Source: Amorphoplanes digitatis (GTDB lineage: Bacteria > Actinomycetota > Actinomycetes > Mycobacteriales > Micromonosporaceae). From it: a stretch of DNA of 64,000 nt. The first letter of the stretch is position 1. The number at the start of each line of letters is the position of its first letter. The translations under genes and the position numbers were made by a program. Location of the stretch: the NCBI RefSeq assembly GCF_014205335.1, contig NZ_JACHNH010000001.1, positions 7,186,501 through 7,250,500 on the forward strand, written 5' to 3'. Under the pieces are notes generated by a model, which had not been told where the DNA came from, did no database searches, and saw only the letters and a list, made by a program, of their open reading frames with translations. Shown here in pieces: positions 15,499 through 24,363 of the stretch.

Positions 15499-16032
15499 AT
15501 GGACCTGACCACGTACGTGAACAACCTTGGGCGCGAGTTCGCCACGCTCGCCGAAGCCGGCGGGGACGACGCCCGTGCGCTGGTCGAGCGCCTGACCGGG
15601 TCGCTCGAGTCGGCGATCCGCATGACGCTGCTCGACGCGCTGTCGGCCGCCGCCGACGAGATCACCCGGGACCTGGCACCGGGCTCGGTGGAGGTGCGCC
15701 TGCGTGGGCGCGACCCGAGCTTCGTGGTGACCACGCCACCGACCGGACCGCAGGAGTTCGCGGCCGAACAGACCGCCGCGCCGGCCGACGGTACGCCGGA
15801 CAGCGATCTGCTGATCGCCGAGGACGGCCCCGCCGCGCGGATCAACGTTCGCCTGCCAGAGCAGCTCAAGACCGCGATCGAGGAGGCCGCGGCCAAGGAG
15901 GGGCGCTCCGTCAACGCCTGGCTGAGCCGGGCGGCCGCCGCCGCCCTCCAGCGCTCCGATCGCGACCAGCGTCCGGAGCCGCGCGGCAGCGGCAAACGGG
16001 GCAAGCAGGGCTTCACCGGCTGGGTGCGCTGA
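15499..16032 (+). CDS. Ribbon-helix-helix (HicB/Arc-like) DNA-binding protein
   Basis: A 177-residue protein. A C-terminal ribbon-helix-helix module is clear at about 114-152 ('RINVRLPEQLKTAIEEAAAK', 'GRSVNAWLSRAAAAAL'), followed by a basic tail. The N-terminal 80 residues are helical ('TTYVNNLGREFATLAEAGG', 'ALVERLTGSLESAIRMTLLD'). Proteins of this type are often annotated as HicB-family antitoxins, but no HicA toxin is next to it; instead it leads a DUF4097/ABC/MMPL operon, so regulation of these genes is more likely. A GTG at 15427 with a strong GGAGGGAGG site is an alternative start adding 24 residues; the palindrome touching the ATG at 15499 favours the shorter form. Confidence 0.8.
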   Translation: MDLTTYVNNLGREFATLAEAGGDDARALVERLTGSLESAIRMTLLDALSAAADEITRDLAPGSVEVRLRGRDPSFVVTTPPTGPQEFAAEQTAAPADGTPDSDLLIAEDGPAARINVRLPEQLKTAIEEAAAKEGRSVNAWLSRAAAAALQRSDRDQRPEPRGSGKRGKQGFTGWVR

Positions 16033-16077
16033 CCGCACCGCAGGCCCGCTCACACCAACTCAGGACGAGGGACAACC

Positions 16078-16923
16078 ATGCCAACTTTCGATACGCCCGA
16101 ACCGATCTCCGTCACGCTCGAGCTCGGCGTCGGCGACGTCCGGATCGCCGCGAGCGACCGGGCCGACACCGTCGTCGAGGTCCGCCCGACCGACCTGTCC
16201 GACGAGTCCGACGTCGCGGCCGCCCAGCAGGTCCGCGTCGACTACGCCAACGGCACGCTCCGGGTGACCGGCCCGAAGGCCCGCGCCTTCGACTTCTCCC
16301 GCAAGACCCGGTCGGTCGACGTGTCCATCGAACTGCCCAGCGGCTCCCGGGTCTCCGCCGAGATGCAGGTCGGCGACCTGCACGGCGCCGGCCGGCTCGG
16401 TGAGTGCCGGCTCAAGACCTCCGCCGGGAACGCCCGGCTCGAGCGGACCGGGCCGCTGCGCCTGAACTCGGGCGCCGGCCACCTCACCGTCGACGGCGTC
16501 GCGGGCAACGCCGAGCTCTCCACCGGCACCGGAAAGGTCCGGGTCGGCGAGATCGAGGGCACCGCGACCGTCAAGAGCTCCAACGGCGACATCGTGATCG
16601 ACGCGGTCTCCGGCGACGCGCGGGTGCGTACGGCCAACGGCGAGATCTCCATCGACCGGGCCGGCGCGAGCGTCGACGCGAAGACCTCCAACGGCGGCAT
16701 CCGCCTCGGCCAGGTGATCCGCGGCTCGGTCGTCCTCGGTACCGCCGCGGGCGACCTCGACGTCGGCATCGCCGACGGCACCGCCGCCTGGCTGGAGATG
16801 AACACCGGCTTCGGGCACTTGCGCAACCTGCTGGAGAACGCCACCCGGCCCGACGGGGCCGCCGAGACCGTCGAGGTACGCGGCCGCACCTCTTACGGCG
16901 ACATCACCGTCCACCGCTCCTGA
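16078..16923 (+). CDS. DUF4097-family adhesin-like beta-helix protein
   Basis: A 281-residue protein made of short beta repeats of the DUF4097/DUF4098 type, for example 'LKTSAGNARL', 'LNSGAGHLTV', 'ELSTGTGKVRV', 'VKSSNGDIVI', 'VRTANGEISI' and 'AKTSNGGIRL', each about 20 residues long and stacking as a beta-helix. No signal peptide is present, so it is cytoplasmic despite the adhesin name. It is translationally close to the ABC ATPase gene (stop overlaps a GGGGGA ribosome site). In actinomycetes such genes often sit in this RHH/ABC order; the biochemical role is unknown. Confidence 0.88.
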   Translation: MPTFDTPEPISVTLELGVGDVRIAASDRADTVVEVRPTDLSDESDVAAAQQVRVDYANGTLRVTGPKARAFDFSRKTRSVDVSIELPSGSRVSAEMQVGDLHGAGRLGECRLKTSAGNARLERTGPLRLNSGAGHLTVDGVAGNAELSTGTGKVRVGEIEGTATVKSSNGDIVIDAVSGDARVRTANGEISIDRAGASVDAKTSNGGIRLGQVIRGSVVLGTAAGDLDVGIADGTAAWLEMNTGFGHLRNLLENATRPDGAAETVEVRGRTSYGDITVHRS

Positions 16924-16934
16924 TGGGGGAAGAC

Positions 16935-17894
16935 ATGACCACCAAGGCATCCTGGCCGGCGATCGCCGCGACCGGGCTACGTAAATCGTTCGGCGACCAG
17001 GTCGTCCTCGACGGTCTCGACCTCGACGTGCAGCGCGGAACGGTCTTCTCGCTGCTCGGCGCGAACGGCGCCGGGAAGACCACCACCGTGAAAATTCTGT
17101 CCACATTGCTCAGTGCCGACGGCGGAGAGGCCCGGGTCGCCGGGCACGACGTCGCCCGCGAACCGGACGCGGTGCGCGCCGCGATCGGTGTCACCGGCCA
17201 GTTCTCCGCCGTGGACAACCTGCTCACCGGCGAGGAGAACCTGCTGCTGATGGCGGACCTGCACCACCTCGCCCGGCGCGACGGCCGGCGGCGCGCCGCC
17301 GAGCTGCTCGAACAGTTCGACCTGGCCGACGCGGGCCGCAAGCCGGCGTCGACCTACTCCGGCGGCATGCGGCGGCGGCTCGACCTGGCGATGACCCTGG
17401 TCGGCAGCCCTCAGGTGATCTTCCTCGACGAGCCGACCACCGGCCTGGACCCGCGCAGCCGCCGGAACATGTGGCAGATCGTCCGGGACCTGGTGGCCGG
17501 CGGCGTCACCATCTTCCTGACCACGCAGTACCTGGAGGAGGCCGACGAGCTGGCCGACCGCATCGCGGTCCTCGACCACGGCCGGATGGTCGCCGAGGGC
17601 ACCGCCGAGGAGCTCAAGCGGCGCATCCCCGGCGGACACGTGCGGCTGCGGTTCGCCGACCCGGAGGGCCTCGAAGCGGGCCTGCGCGTGCTCGGCCAGA
17701 CCTCGCGCGACAACGACGCGCTCGCCCTGCGGGTGCCCAGCGACGGCAGCCTGAGCTCGCTGCGTGCCCTGATCGGCCGGCTCGACGACCAGGCCATCGA
17801 AGTCGACGAGCTGTCCGTGCACACCCCCGACCTCGACGACGTCTTCCTCGCCCTCACCGGCAACCCCACCGACGAGAAGGTGACCCAGCGATGA
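16935..17894 (+). CDS. ABC transporter ATP-binding protein (DrrA-type)
   Basis: A 319-residue ATPase of the daunorubicin-resistance DrrA-like family. Walker A 'GANGAGKTTT', signature 'YSGGMRRRLDLA', Walker B 'VIFLDEPTTGLDP' and the His switch region 'IFLTTQYLEEADELADRI' are all visible. The C-terminal 90 residues form the DrrA-type extra domain ending in 'TPDLDDVFLALTG'. The ATG at 16935 has GGGGGA five bases upstream; ATG at 16923 is an in-frame alternative. It works with the permease encoded next, which overlaps it by four bases. Confidence 0.95.
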   Translation: MTTKASWPAIAATGLRKSFGDQVVLDGLDLDVQRGTVFSLLGANGAGKTTTVKILSTLLSADGGEARVAGHDVAREPDAVRAAIGVTGQFSAVDNLLTGEENLLLMADLHHLARRDGRRRAAELLEQFDLADAGRKPASTYSGGMRRRLDLAMTLVGSPQVIFLDEPTTGLDPRSRRNMWQIVRDLVAGGVTIFLTTQYLEEADELADRIAVLDHGRMVAEGTAEELKRRIPGGHVRLRFADPEGLEAGLRVLGQTSRDNDALALRVPSDGSLSSLRALIGRLDDQAIEVDELSVHTPDLDDVFLALTGNPTDEKVTQR

Positions 17895-18718
17895 GCACCC
17901 ACACCCTCACCGTTCCGGCCCCGGCGGCCCTGCGATTCCATCCGCTCCGCGACTCCGCGACGATGCTGCGCCGCAACCTCAAACGCATGCTGCGGTACCC
18001 GTCGATGACGTTGACGCTCGTCGGGATGCCCGTCATCTTCCTGCTGCTGTTCGTCTACGTGTTCGGCGGCACGCTGGGGGCCGGGCTCGGCGGCGCCTCG
18101 ATCGGCGCCGACGGGCGCGCCGCGTACGCCAACTACGTGGTGCCCACGATCCTGCTGATGACCGTGATGTCCACAGTCCAGGGAACCTCGATCTCGATCG
18201 CCATGGACATGACCGAGGGCATCATCGCCCGGTTCCGCACCATGCACATCGCCCGCGTCTCGGTGCTGACCGGGCACGTGCTCGGCAGCATGATCCAGGC
18301 GGCGCTCGGCCTGGTGATCGTGATCGGCGTGGCGCTGCTCGTCGGCTTCCGGCCCACCGCCGGGCTGGGCGGATGGCTGGCCACGGCCGGCTTCCTGGCG
18401 GCGGTGACGTTCGCGCTCGTGTGGTTGGCCGTCGCCCTCGGCCAGGTGAGCAAGAGCGTCGAGACCGCGAGCAACGTGCTCATGCCGCTCGTCCTGCTGC
18501 CCTTCATCGGCAGCGGGTTCGTGCCCACCGACTCGATGCCGGCCGGCCTGCGCTGGTTCGCCGAGTACCAGCCGTTCACGCCCATGATCGACACCCTGCG
18601 GGGCCTGATGATGGACCAGCCCATCGGCAACAGCGGGTGGATCGCACTCGCCTGGAGCGGCATCATCGCGCTGGGCGGATACCTCTGGTCCAAGCGCCTG
18701 TTCGACCGCGAGTCCTGA
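17891..18718 (+). CDS. ABC-2 type transporter permease (DrrB-type)
   Basis: A 275-residue membrane protein with six hydrophobic segments, e.g. 'LTLVGMPVIFLLLFVYVFGG', 'AALGLVIVIGVALLVGF', 'LAAVTFALVWLAVALG' and 'LMPLVLLPFIGSGFV'. The signature region 'FVPTDSMPAGLRWFAEYQPF' is typical of DrrB/ABC-2 drug exporters. Its ATG overlaps the ATPase gene stop (ATGA). It forms the membrane channel of the exporter. Confidence 0.93.
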   Translation: MSTHTLTVPAPAALRFHPLRDSATMLRRNLKRMLRYPSMTLTLVGMPVIFLLLFVYVFGGTLGAGLGGASIGADGRAAYANYVVPTILLMTVMSTVQGTSISIAMDMTEGIIARFRTMHIARVSVLTGHVLGSMIQAALGLVIVIGVALLVGFRPTAGLGGWLATAGFLAAVTFALVWLAVALGQVSKSVETASNVLMPLVLLPFIGSGFVPTDSMPAGLRWFAEYQPFTPMIDTLRGLMMDQPIGNSGWIALAWSGIIALGGYLWSKRLFDRES

Positions 18719-18743
18719 CCGAACACAAACTGGGGGAGGAACG

Positions 18744-20900
18744 ATGTTCGACAGATGGGGAAGGTTCGTCGTCAGACGGGCATGGTGGGTCATCGGCGGC
18801 TGGCTGGTGGGGGCGTTCCTCATCATCGGACTGCTGCCGAGCCTCGCCGACATCACCAGCGGCGACCAGGGCAGCTTCCTGCCGGACAGCTACGAGTCGG
18901 TGCAGGCGATCGACCTGGCCAAGACCGCGTTCCCGGAGCAGGCCACCTCCACCGCCATCGTGGTGGTGAAGCGCACCGACGGCGCCCCGCTGACCGCGGC
19001 CGACCAGGCCCGGGTCGGCCCCCTGGCCGCCGCGATCGCCGACGCGCACATCGCCGGCATCGGCCAGCCGCTGACCGGCCCGCAGGCCGTCGCGCCGAAC
19101 AAGCTGGTCCAACTGATCTCCGTACCCGTCACCGCGGCCCTGACCGACCAACAGGGCCAGATGGACGCGGTGAAGCAGACCCGCGACGCCATCAAGGCCG
19201 ACCTGGCCGGCACCGGGCTCAGCGCCGGCGTCGCCGGTCAGCTGGCCCAGTTCGTGGACAACAACGACACGTTCAACACCGCGTTCACCGTGGTCGGCAC
19301 GGCCACCTTCGCGCTGATCATCGTGCTGATCCTGATCATCTTCCGCAGCCCGATCGCCGCCCTGCTACCGATCTTCGTCATCAGCGTGGTCCTGCAGGTC
19401 TCGTCGAACCTGATCGCGGCGACCGGCAAGCTCTTCGACTTCAACGTGGACCAGAGCCTCCAGACGCTGCTGCTGATCGTGCTCTACGGCATCGGCACGG
19501 ACTACATCCTCTTCCTGCTGTTCCGCTACCGGGAAAGGCTGCGCGCCGGCGCCGACAAGAAGACCGCGATGGTGTACGCCGTAGCCCGGGTCGGCGAGGT
19601 GATCACGTCCGCCGCGGCCGCCGTCATCGTCGCCTTCCTGGCGCTGCTGCTGGCCAGCTTCGGCGGCTTCGGCTCGCTCGGCCCGGCGCTGGCCATCGCG
19701 GTCTTCGTCATGCTGGTCACCGCGCTGACCCTGATCCCCGCCCTGGTGAGCCTGATCGGCCCGGCGACGTTCTGGCCGTCCAAGGCGTGGCGGCGCGAGC
19801 CGAAGGGCACCGCGTTCGCACGGATCGGCGACGCGGTCGGCCGGCGCCCGGCGATGGCGGCCGCCTCGTCCGGCCTGCTGCTGATCGTCCTCGCCGGCGG
19901 GGTCCTGCTGTTCAAGGCCGACTACGACTTCGCGGCCGGATTCCCCAGCAGTACCGAGTCCGCGAAGGCGGCCGCCGACCTGGAGCGGGGCTTCCCGCAG
20001 GGCGCCCTCGACCCCACACAGGCGTACCTGACCACCACCGACGGCAGCGGCCTGACGGCCGCCCAGCTCGACCGGTTCGCCGCGGACGCCGCGACGGTGT
20101 CCGGCGTCGGCGGCGTGCAGCCGCCGGTCAAGGCCGCCAGCGGCACGGTCGCCAGCTTCGGCCTGCAACTCAACGTGAACCCCGCCTCCAACGAGGCGAT
20201 CACCCTGGTACACGACCACCTGCGCGACGACCTGCACGCCATAGCGCCGCCCGGCACCCGGGTGCTGGTCGGCGGCACCACGGCGATCTACGCCGACATC
20301 AACTCGGCCAACAACCGCGACCTGTCGGTGATCCTCCCGTTCGCCGCGCTGCTCATCGCGATAATCCTCGCCCTGCTGCTGCGCAGCGTCGTCGCGCCGA
20401 TCTACCTGGTGCTCGCGGTGCTGCTCAACTTCGCGGCCACGCTCGGCGCCGCCATCTACCTGTTCCAGGGCGTGGCCGGCAAGCCCGGCGTGACCTTCCA
20501 ACTGCCGATCGTGCTGTACCTGTTCGTCCTCGCGATCGGCACCGACTACAACATCCTGATGATCGCCCGCCTCCGCGAGGAGGCCCGGGCCGGCAACGAG
20601 CCCCGTCCCGCCGCGGCACTCGCCGTACGGCACGCCGGCCCGTCCATCGCCGCGGCCGGCCTGATCCTCGCCGGCACCTTCGCGGTGCTGGCCCTCGCCC
20701 CGGTGTCCTTCCTGCAACAGATCGGCTTCTCGGTCGCCGTCGGCATCATGCTGTCGGCGTTCGTGATGTCGATGTTCCTGGTGCCGGCGCTCACCGCGCT
20801 CCTCGGCCACGCCGCCTGGTGGCCGGGCCACGGCGATGTCGCCAAGGGCGAGGCCGCCGCCACGCCGGAGCAACCGCCGGTACCGGCCGGATCGAACTGA
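18744..20900 (+). CDS. MMPL/RND-family transporter
   Basis: A 718-residue membrane protein with the two-fold MMPL arrangement: TM1 near residues 15-35, a periplasmic loop, a cluster of five TMs (about 185-345), a second TM near 370-390, a second loop and a final TM cluster (about 530-690). 'IGTDYILFLLFRYRE' and 'IGTDYNILMIARLREE' carry the Asp/Tyr pair that couples proton flow. ATG at 18744 follows a GGGGGAGG ribosome site. It is last in the TetR-controlled export operon and probably moves lipids or drugs. Confidence 0.94.
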   Translation: MFDRWGRFVVRRAWWVIGGWLVGAFLIIGLLPSLADITSGDQGSFLPDSYESVQAIDLAKTAFPEQATSTAIVVVKRTDGAPLTAADQARVGPLAAAIADAHIAGIGQPLTGPQAVAPNKLVQLISVPVTAALTDQQGQMDAVKQTRDAIKADLAGTGLSAGVAGQLAQFVDNNDTFNTAFTVVGTATFALIIVLILIIFRSPIAALLPIFVISVVLQVSSNLIAATGKLFDFNVDQSLQTLLLIVLYGIGTDYILFLLFRYRERLRAGADKKTAMVYAVARVGEVITSAAAAVIVAFLALLLASFGGFGSLGPALAIAVFVMLVTALTLIPALVSLIGPATFWPSKAWRREPKGTAFARIGDAVGRRPAMAAASSGLLLIVLAGGVLLFKADYDFAAGFPSSTESAKAAADLERGFPQGALDPTQAYLTTTDGSGLTAAQLDRFAADAATVSGVGGVQPPVKAASGTVASFGLQLNVNPASNEAITLVHDHLRDDLHAIAPPGTRVLVGGTTAIYADINSANNRDLSVILPFAALLIAIILALLLRSVVAPIYLVLAVLLNFAATLGAAIYLFQGVAGKPGVTFQLPIVLYLFVLAIGTDYNILMIARLREEARAGNEPRPAAALAVRHAGPSIAAAGLILAGTFAVLALAPVSFLQQIGFSVAVGIMLSAFVMSMFLVPALTALLGHAAWWPGHGDVAKGEAAATPEQPPVPAGSN

Positions 20901-20912
20901 TCCACCCGACGG

Positions 20913-20943
20913 TGCCCGCCCGGCCACACGGGCCGGGCGGGCA
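20913..20943. terminator. Bidirectional terminator between MMPL and SUKH genes
   Basis: A perfect 13-base stem: 'tgcccgcccggcc' (20913-20925) and 'ggccgggcgggca' (20931-20943) with a five-base loop. It sits between two convergent genes. Confidence 0.85.
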
Positions 20944-22266
20944 TCAGGTGATTGCCAGGCCGACTCTGGTCACGTCGAGCCGGGGCAGGCCCCACCGGAT
21001 GAGCAGAGCGTCGACGACATCGACGGAAGCGGTCCAGTCCGCGCGACCGTTCATCCCGGCGGCGAGCAGGTTCGGCGGGACCTGACCGGAGCCGAGAAGC
21101 TGCTGCCAGCGCGGCACATCGCACTCGAGATACTCCAACGCGGGCAGCGAGGCGACCGCGTCCAGGTTCGCGACCGCCGCGGCCCGGTTGACCACCAGGG
21201 TGCGGATCCCCCGATGGCCGGCGAGGGCGGCGAGGTCAACCGGCTCCGGCGCGACACCGACGAACAACACCTCGGTCTCGGGGCGGACGTCGGCCACGGT
21301 CCTGCCGCGAGGCCCGACCCGGACCAGCAGACCGCCCTCCGGCCCGAGCTCCTCCGGCTCGCCGGGTCGCCGGGTGAGCAACTCGGTGAGCGACGGCGCG
21401 AGCCAACGGGCACCGGCGGGCGTCTCGTGGTCCACGAAGAGGACCTGCCCGACCTGCCCGCGAGGACCCGGCTCCAGGTCGACGACGAACAGATTCCCGC
21501 CGAAATCGTCACCGACGACGAACCACGCCCGCGACGCGCCCAGCGCCTGCACGCGCCCGTGCGGATCGGGCGCGACGACCTCGATCGCGCCGTCCGGCCA
21601 CGACCCGTACCGGGCACGAGGCTCGAGATACTCCCGGCCCGCCGCATCGTCCAGCGCGACGATGCTCATGCCGTAGAACAGGTCCGATCCGGCCTCCGGC
21701 AGCACCAGGTCCCCGGCACCGGCCGTCAGGTAGAGCGCCCGCACGTCCTCGGGCAGCGCGGCACCCAGCGACGACTCCGCCTCCGCCAGCGCCGACGCGG
21801 ACGCCGGCTCCGCGTCGGGCAGGATCCGCCGCACCAGCTCCCGCACCACGTCCGGGTCGGCGTCCGGCGACACGGTCACCCCGTCGCGGGGCACCGGCAG
21901 CCGCCGGTACGGCTCGGGGTCCGACCCCACATCGAGCAGCACCGACTCGAGAATGTTGCTGCCCATCCCGAACGAGACGTGCGACGTGGCCTCGACGATG
22001 TCCACCTGGGCGCCGCCGCCGTGGGTCACGAGCGCGCGAATCGCGACACCCCGGCCGTCGACCAGGGCGCCGACCGCCTTCAGCGCGCCGATGGCCGAGC
22101 TGCCACCCTGCCGCGATTCCCCGTCGTCGAAGGTCGAGCCGCCATGCGAGCCGGGGTGGACGGTGCCACGGAATTCGGTTTCTGCGGTGCCGGCCGGCGC
22201 GCCGTCGCGCAGGGCCGACAGAAACGGTCGCCAGACGTCCGGCTGCTGCAAGGCGGCATCGATCAC
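20944..22266 (-). CDS. SUKH (SMI1/KNR4)-like protein
   Basis: A 440-residue protein. Residues about 150-310 resemble a SUKH/SMI1-KNR4 fold ('ALAEAESSLGAALPEDVRALY', 'DLFYGMSIVALDDAAG', 'WFVVGDDFGGNLFVVDL', 'GQVLFVDHET'), a fold common in immunity proteins against polymorphic toxins. The C-terminal 130 residues are leucine-rich-repeat-like ('LAALAGHRGIRTLVVNRAAA', 'LDAVASLPALEYLECD'). The start GTG at 22266 has TACGAT six bases before it, so it may be leaderless. It lies beside the toxin/immunity array at 22339-24317, which supports an immunity role. Confidence 0.75.
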   Translation of the reverse strand: MIDAALQQPDVWRPFLSALRDGAPAGTAETEFRGTVHPGSHGGSTFDDGESRQGGSSAIGALKAVGALVDGRGVAIRALVTHGGGAQVDIVEATSHVSFGMGSNILESVLLDVGSDPEPYRRLPVPRDGVTVSPDADPDVVRELVRRILPDAEPASASALAEAESSLGAALPEDVRALYLTAGAGDLVLPEAGSDLFYGMSIVALDDAAGREYLEPRARYGSWPDGAIEVVAPDPHGRVQALGASRAWFVVGDDFGGNLFVVDLEPGPRGQVGQVLFVDHETPAGARWLAPSLTELLTRRPGEPEELGPEGGLLVRVGPRGRTVADVRPETEVLFVGVAPEPVDLAALAGHRGIRTLVVNRAAAVANLDAVASLPALEYLECDVPRWQQLLGSGQVPPNLLAAGMNGRADWTASVDVVDALLIRWGLPRLDVTRVGLAIT

Positions 22267-22338
22267 CGGCAGATCGTAGCCACCCGGGCCTAGCCTCTCC
22301 GCCGGTCGATGTCGGCTGGTTTGCCTAGATGCGTCGTC

Positions 22339-22674
22339 TCACTCGCTGCCGGACGGGGCATACGGATCGGTGGGGATGAGTCGGATATCCGGGATCACGG
22401 CGGCACGCTCTTCCGGCGTCGCGTCAAAGGTCAGCATGTCGGCCCCATCGGGAATGCCGACCCTGGACAGGAAGATGCCGTTGCGACCTACCTCGCACCA
22501 GATCGTCGCGAATCCGATCCTGCTCTCCGGGTCTCCGGTATACGTGATGTGGAGCCTCCCGTGGTCACCGTCCGGACACGGCACCTCGATTCGCTCGGGC
22601 CACGCGTCCCTCATCTTGGTGAAGGCGTCGAACCACGCCTCCCAGGTTCGCTGCGAATTTGTCATACCAGGCAA
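22339..22674 (-). CDS. Putative immunity protein
   Basis: A 111-residue acidic protein starting at TTG 22674; its GAGGAG ribosome site overlaps the stop of the upstream toxin gene, giving tight coupling. 'TWEAWFDAFTKMRDAWPERI' begins it, followed by beta-rich 'GRLHITYTGDPESRIGFATI' and 'LSRVGIPDG'. I do not recognise the family. Position directly behind a toxin-like gene, small size and acidity fit an immunity protein. Confidence 0.65.
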   Translation of the reverse strand: MPGMTNSQRTWEAWFDAFTKMRDAWPERIEVPCPDGDHGRLHITYTGDPESRIGFATIWCEVGRNGIFLSRVGIPDGADMLTFDATPEERAAVIPDIRLIPTDPYAPSGSE

Positions 22675-22679
22675 TCGAT

Positions 22680-23297
22680 CTACTCCTCATCGAACAGGTG
22701 CTTCCGCGCCTGCCACCATCGTTCCTCATAGGCGTATGCCCGAACCTCGCAGGCCGCACGGGCCGCCTCATCCCAAGGGAATCCCTTGCCGCTGCGAAGC
22801 TCGTCGAGGTGGAACCTCTCATGCGCCAAGGTCCGAGCCAGCTGTTCCTCGTTCTTGAACGCGTCGCGGGCCAACTTGATCTCGCCATCGGGCATCGTTA
22901 CACCGTAGAACTCCCTACCGGGGCCGGATCCCCGGCGAGACTTGTCCAGGGAGAACCTGACGCCGTCCATGTCGATCCCGTATTTCTCCGCGACCACCAG
23001 AACGTTTTCCCTGCTCATTAGGATTCTTGCACCACTGCGGGCGATATTGTCGCCCTCCCGGAACAGGCCGTTCTCCGGCCACCCTGAGTCATGGCCATCC
23101 CGTGGAGCACCGCCCGGACCGGCGCCCGGTCGTCCTGCCTGCGCGAACCCGGCGACGGTTTCCTGTGCCTCGGCCACGTTCTCGGCCGCCTTCGGCCGCG
23201 GCAATGGCGCTCTGCTGTCGTCGCTTCCGTGACGGCCGGGCGGTGTTCCGCCGTCGTCGGTTCCTCCGCCGTGCGGGGTTCTGGGTCGTCCGCTCAC
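22680..23297 (-). CDS. Orphan polymorphic-toxin tail with zincin-like HExxH motif
   Basis: About 205 codons; a Gly/Pro/Asp-rich low-complexity linker (first 100 residues) followed by a globular C-terminal domain of about 100 residues. The domain carries 'LAHERFHLDEL', an HExxH zinc-protease motif, and a later Glu-rich helix 'ACEVRAYAYEERWWQ'. There is no signal peptide, and the GTG at 23297 has no good ribosome site; the frame stays open upstream over the neighbouring immunity gene. This looks like a displaced C-terminal toxin cassette that has lost its delivery N-terminus. Followed at once by its putative immunity gene. Confidence 0.6.
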   Translation of the reverse strand: MSGRPRTPHGGGTDDGGTPPGRHGSDDSRAPLPRPKAAENVAEAQETVAGFAQAGRPGAGPGGAPRDGHDSGWPENGLFREGDNIARSGARILMSRENVLVVAEKYGIDMDGVRFSLDKSRRGSGPGREFYGVTMPDGEIKLARDAFKNEEQLARTLAHERFHLDELRSGKGFPWDEAARAACEVRAYAYEERWWQARKHLFDEE

Positions 23298-23355
23298 GGC
23301 GTCACGTCCGCGCCACCGGCGTGACCAGGATTCGGGGGTACTGCCACCGCGGAAG

Positions 23356-23586
23356 TCAACTTGCGAATACAACGCCGGGTGGAAACTCACCGTCTTGTTG
23401 CCACACCCGCTGGATCTTCGCTGCCAAAGCACCGGCGGCGGAGTCCAACCGGCCATCCTCGGTGGAAATCTGCCAGGTCTGCTTGTCGATCGTCAGCACC
23501 CGGTCAAACCGACGATCGAGTCCGAATTCATACCTGACTTCGTCCGCCGTCTCCACTACCTTCCGCCCGACGACCATCATGCCCAT
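23356..23586 (-). CDS. Putative immunity protein
   Basis: A 76-residue protein. ATG at 23586 is placed right behind the toxin-tail stop, and the GGAGAT ribosome site overlaps that stop. The sequence is beta-rich ('EVRYEFGLDRRFDRVLTIDK', 'TWQISTEDGRL') and ends in 'AKIQRVWQQDGEFPPG'. No family recognised. It is the partner of the gene at 23589 by position. Confidence 0.6.
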   Translation of the reverse strand: MGMMVVGRKVVETADEVRYEFGLDRRFDRVLTIDKQTWQISTEDGRLDSAAGALAAKIQRVWQQDGEFPPGVVFAS

Positions 23587-23588
23587 GG

Positions 23589-24317
23589 CTATCTCCAGGA
23601 TCTCAAGTAGTCCTCGTAGGTCGGGGCAGGAACCCTATTCTGCCAGTCGGAGACCCGATTGGCCTCGCGGTGGGCCTCCTCATAGGTCGCGCCCGGATGG
23701 GCGTCGTAGTAACGCACCTCGGCCAACTCGTGCTCCAACAGGACGATGTCCTCGGGTTGCACGCGTCCGGAACGCAACCGCAGCCAGGCCTCGGCGATGT
23801 CAGGGCTTGCGTCATATCGTCGATGTACGACCCCACCGCCGTAGTCGGAGAGAGGGTGCACCTCGAAAAAGACGTGATCACGGATCCGACCGATTTCATC
23901 GACCGCGAAGCCCGTCGAGCCGTCGAGCCGTCGAACATCACTCAATCGACTAGCGATGATCTCTGCATCCGGATATTTCCGGATGTGGTCGTAGGCGTCG
24001 TCGGCCCACCGATGCAGGCGCTCGTAGTCGGCCACGTTCCAAGGACGGCGGGAGTGACCGCCGTAGGCAGCGCGATCGACGCTTACGCCCGCGTCAGTGT
24101 TCGGGCGTCCCACTCGCTCGGCGTCCGCCTCCGTCGGGCGCACTACCGCACGTGGCCGCGTCGTTGTTCCACCATCGTCGTGCTCGCGGCGACCTCGCGG
24201 CACGCCTCTGTTGCCGGTTCCATCACTGCGCTCCGCCCGGGCCTGCCCGGTCACGGCCTTCTCGGCATGCCTGCCAGGTACGTCGATTACGTCCAGGCAG
24301 GGGAACCAGTTGCCCAT
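23589..24317 (-). CDS. Polymorphic-toxin tail (HEL-AE motif) protein
   Basis: A 242-residue protein read from ATG 24317, which has a GAGGGG site; in-frame starts at 24347 and 24377 are possible. Residues 20-100 are a basic, low-complexity linker like that of the gene at 22680. The C-terminal domain (about 105-242) has 'YERLHRWADDAYDHIRKYPD', 'VLLEHELAEVRYYDAHPG' and 'EEAHREANRVSDWQNR', a pattern I associate with C-terminal toxin domains of Rhs/CDI/Esx-type proteins, though I cannot name the activity. It lacks any secretion module. Confidence 0.6.
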   Translation of the reverse strand: MGNWFPCLDVIDVPGRHAEKAVTGQARAERSDGTGNRGVPRGRREHDDGGTTTRPRAVVRPTEADAERVGRPNTDAGVSVDRAAYGGHSRRPWNVADYERLHRWADDAYDHIRKYPDAEIIASRLSDVRRLDGSTGFAVDEIGRIRDHVFFEVHPLSDYGGGVVHRRYDASPDIAEAWLRLRSGRVQPEDIVLLEHELAEVRYYDAHPGATYEEAHREANRVSDWQNRVPAPTYEDYLRSWR

Positions 24318-24363
24318 CGGAAACCCCTCTTGATCACGGATCTTCATTCGCGGATAGACCCAT

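Noticed and set aside
15499..16032. HicAB toxin-antitoxin pair
   Set aside because: No HicA-like gene is found on either side.
18755..21085. A 776-codon plus-strand frame overlapping the MMPL gene
   Set aside because: It is out of frame with the recognised MMPL transporter and is Arg/Pro-rich without a domain.
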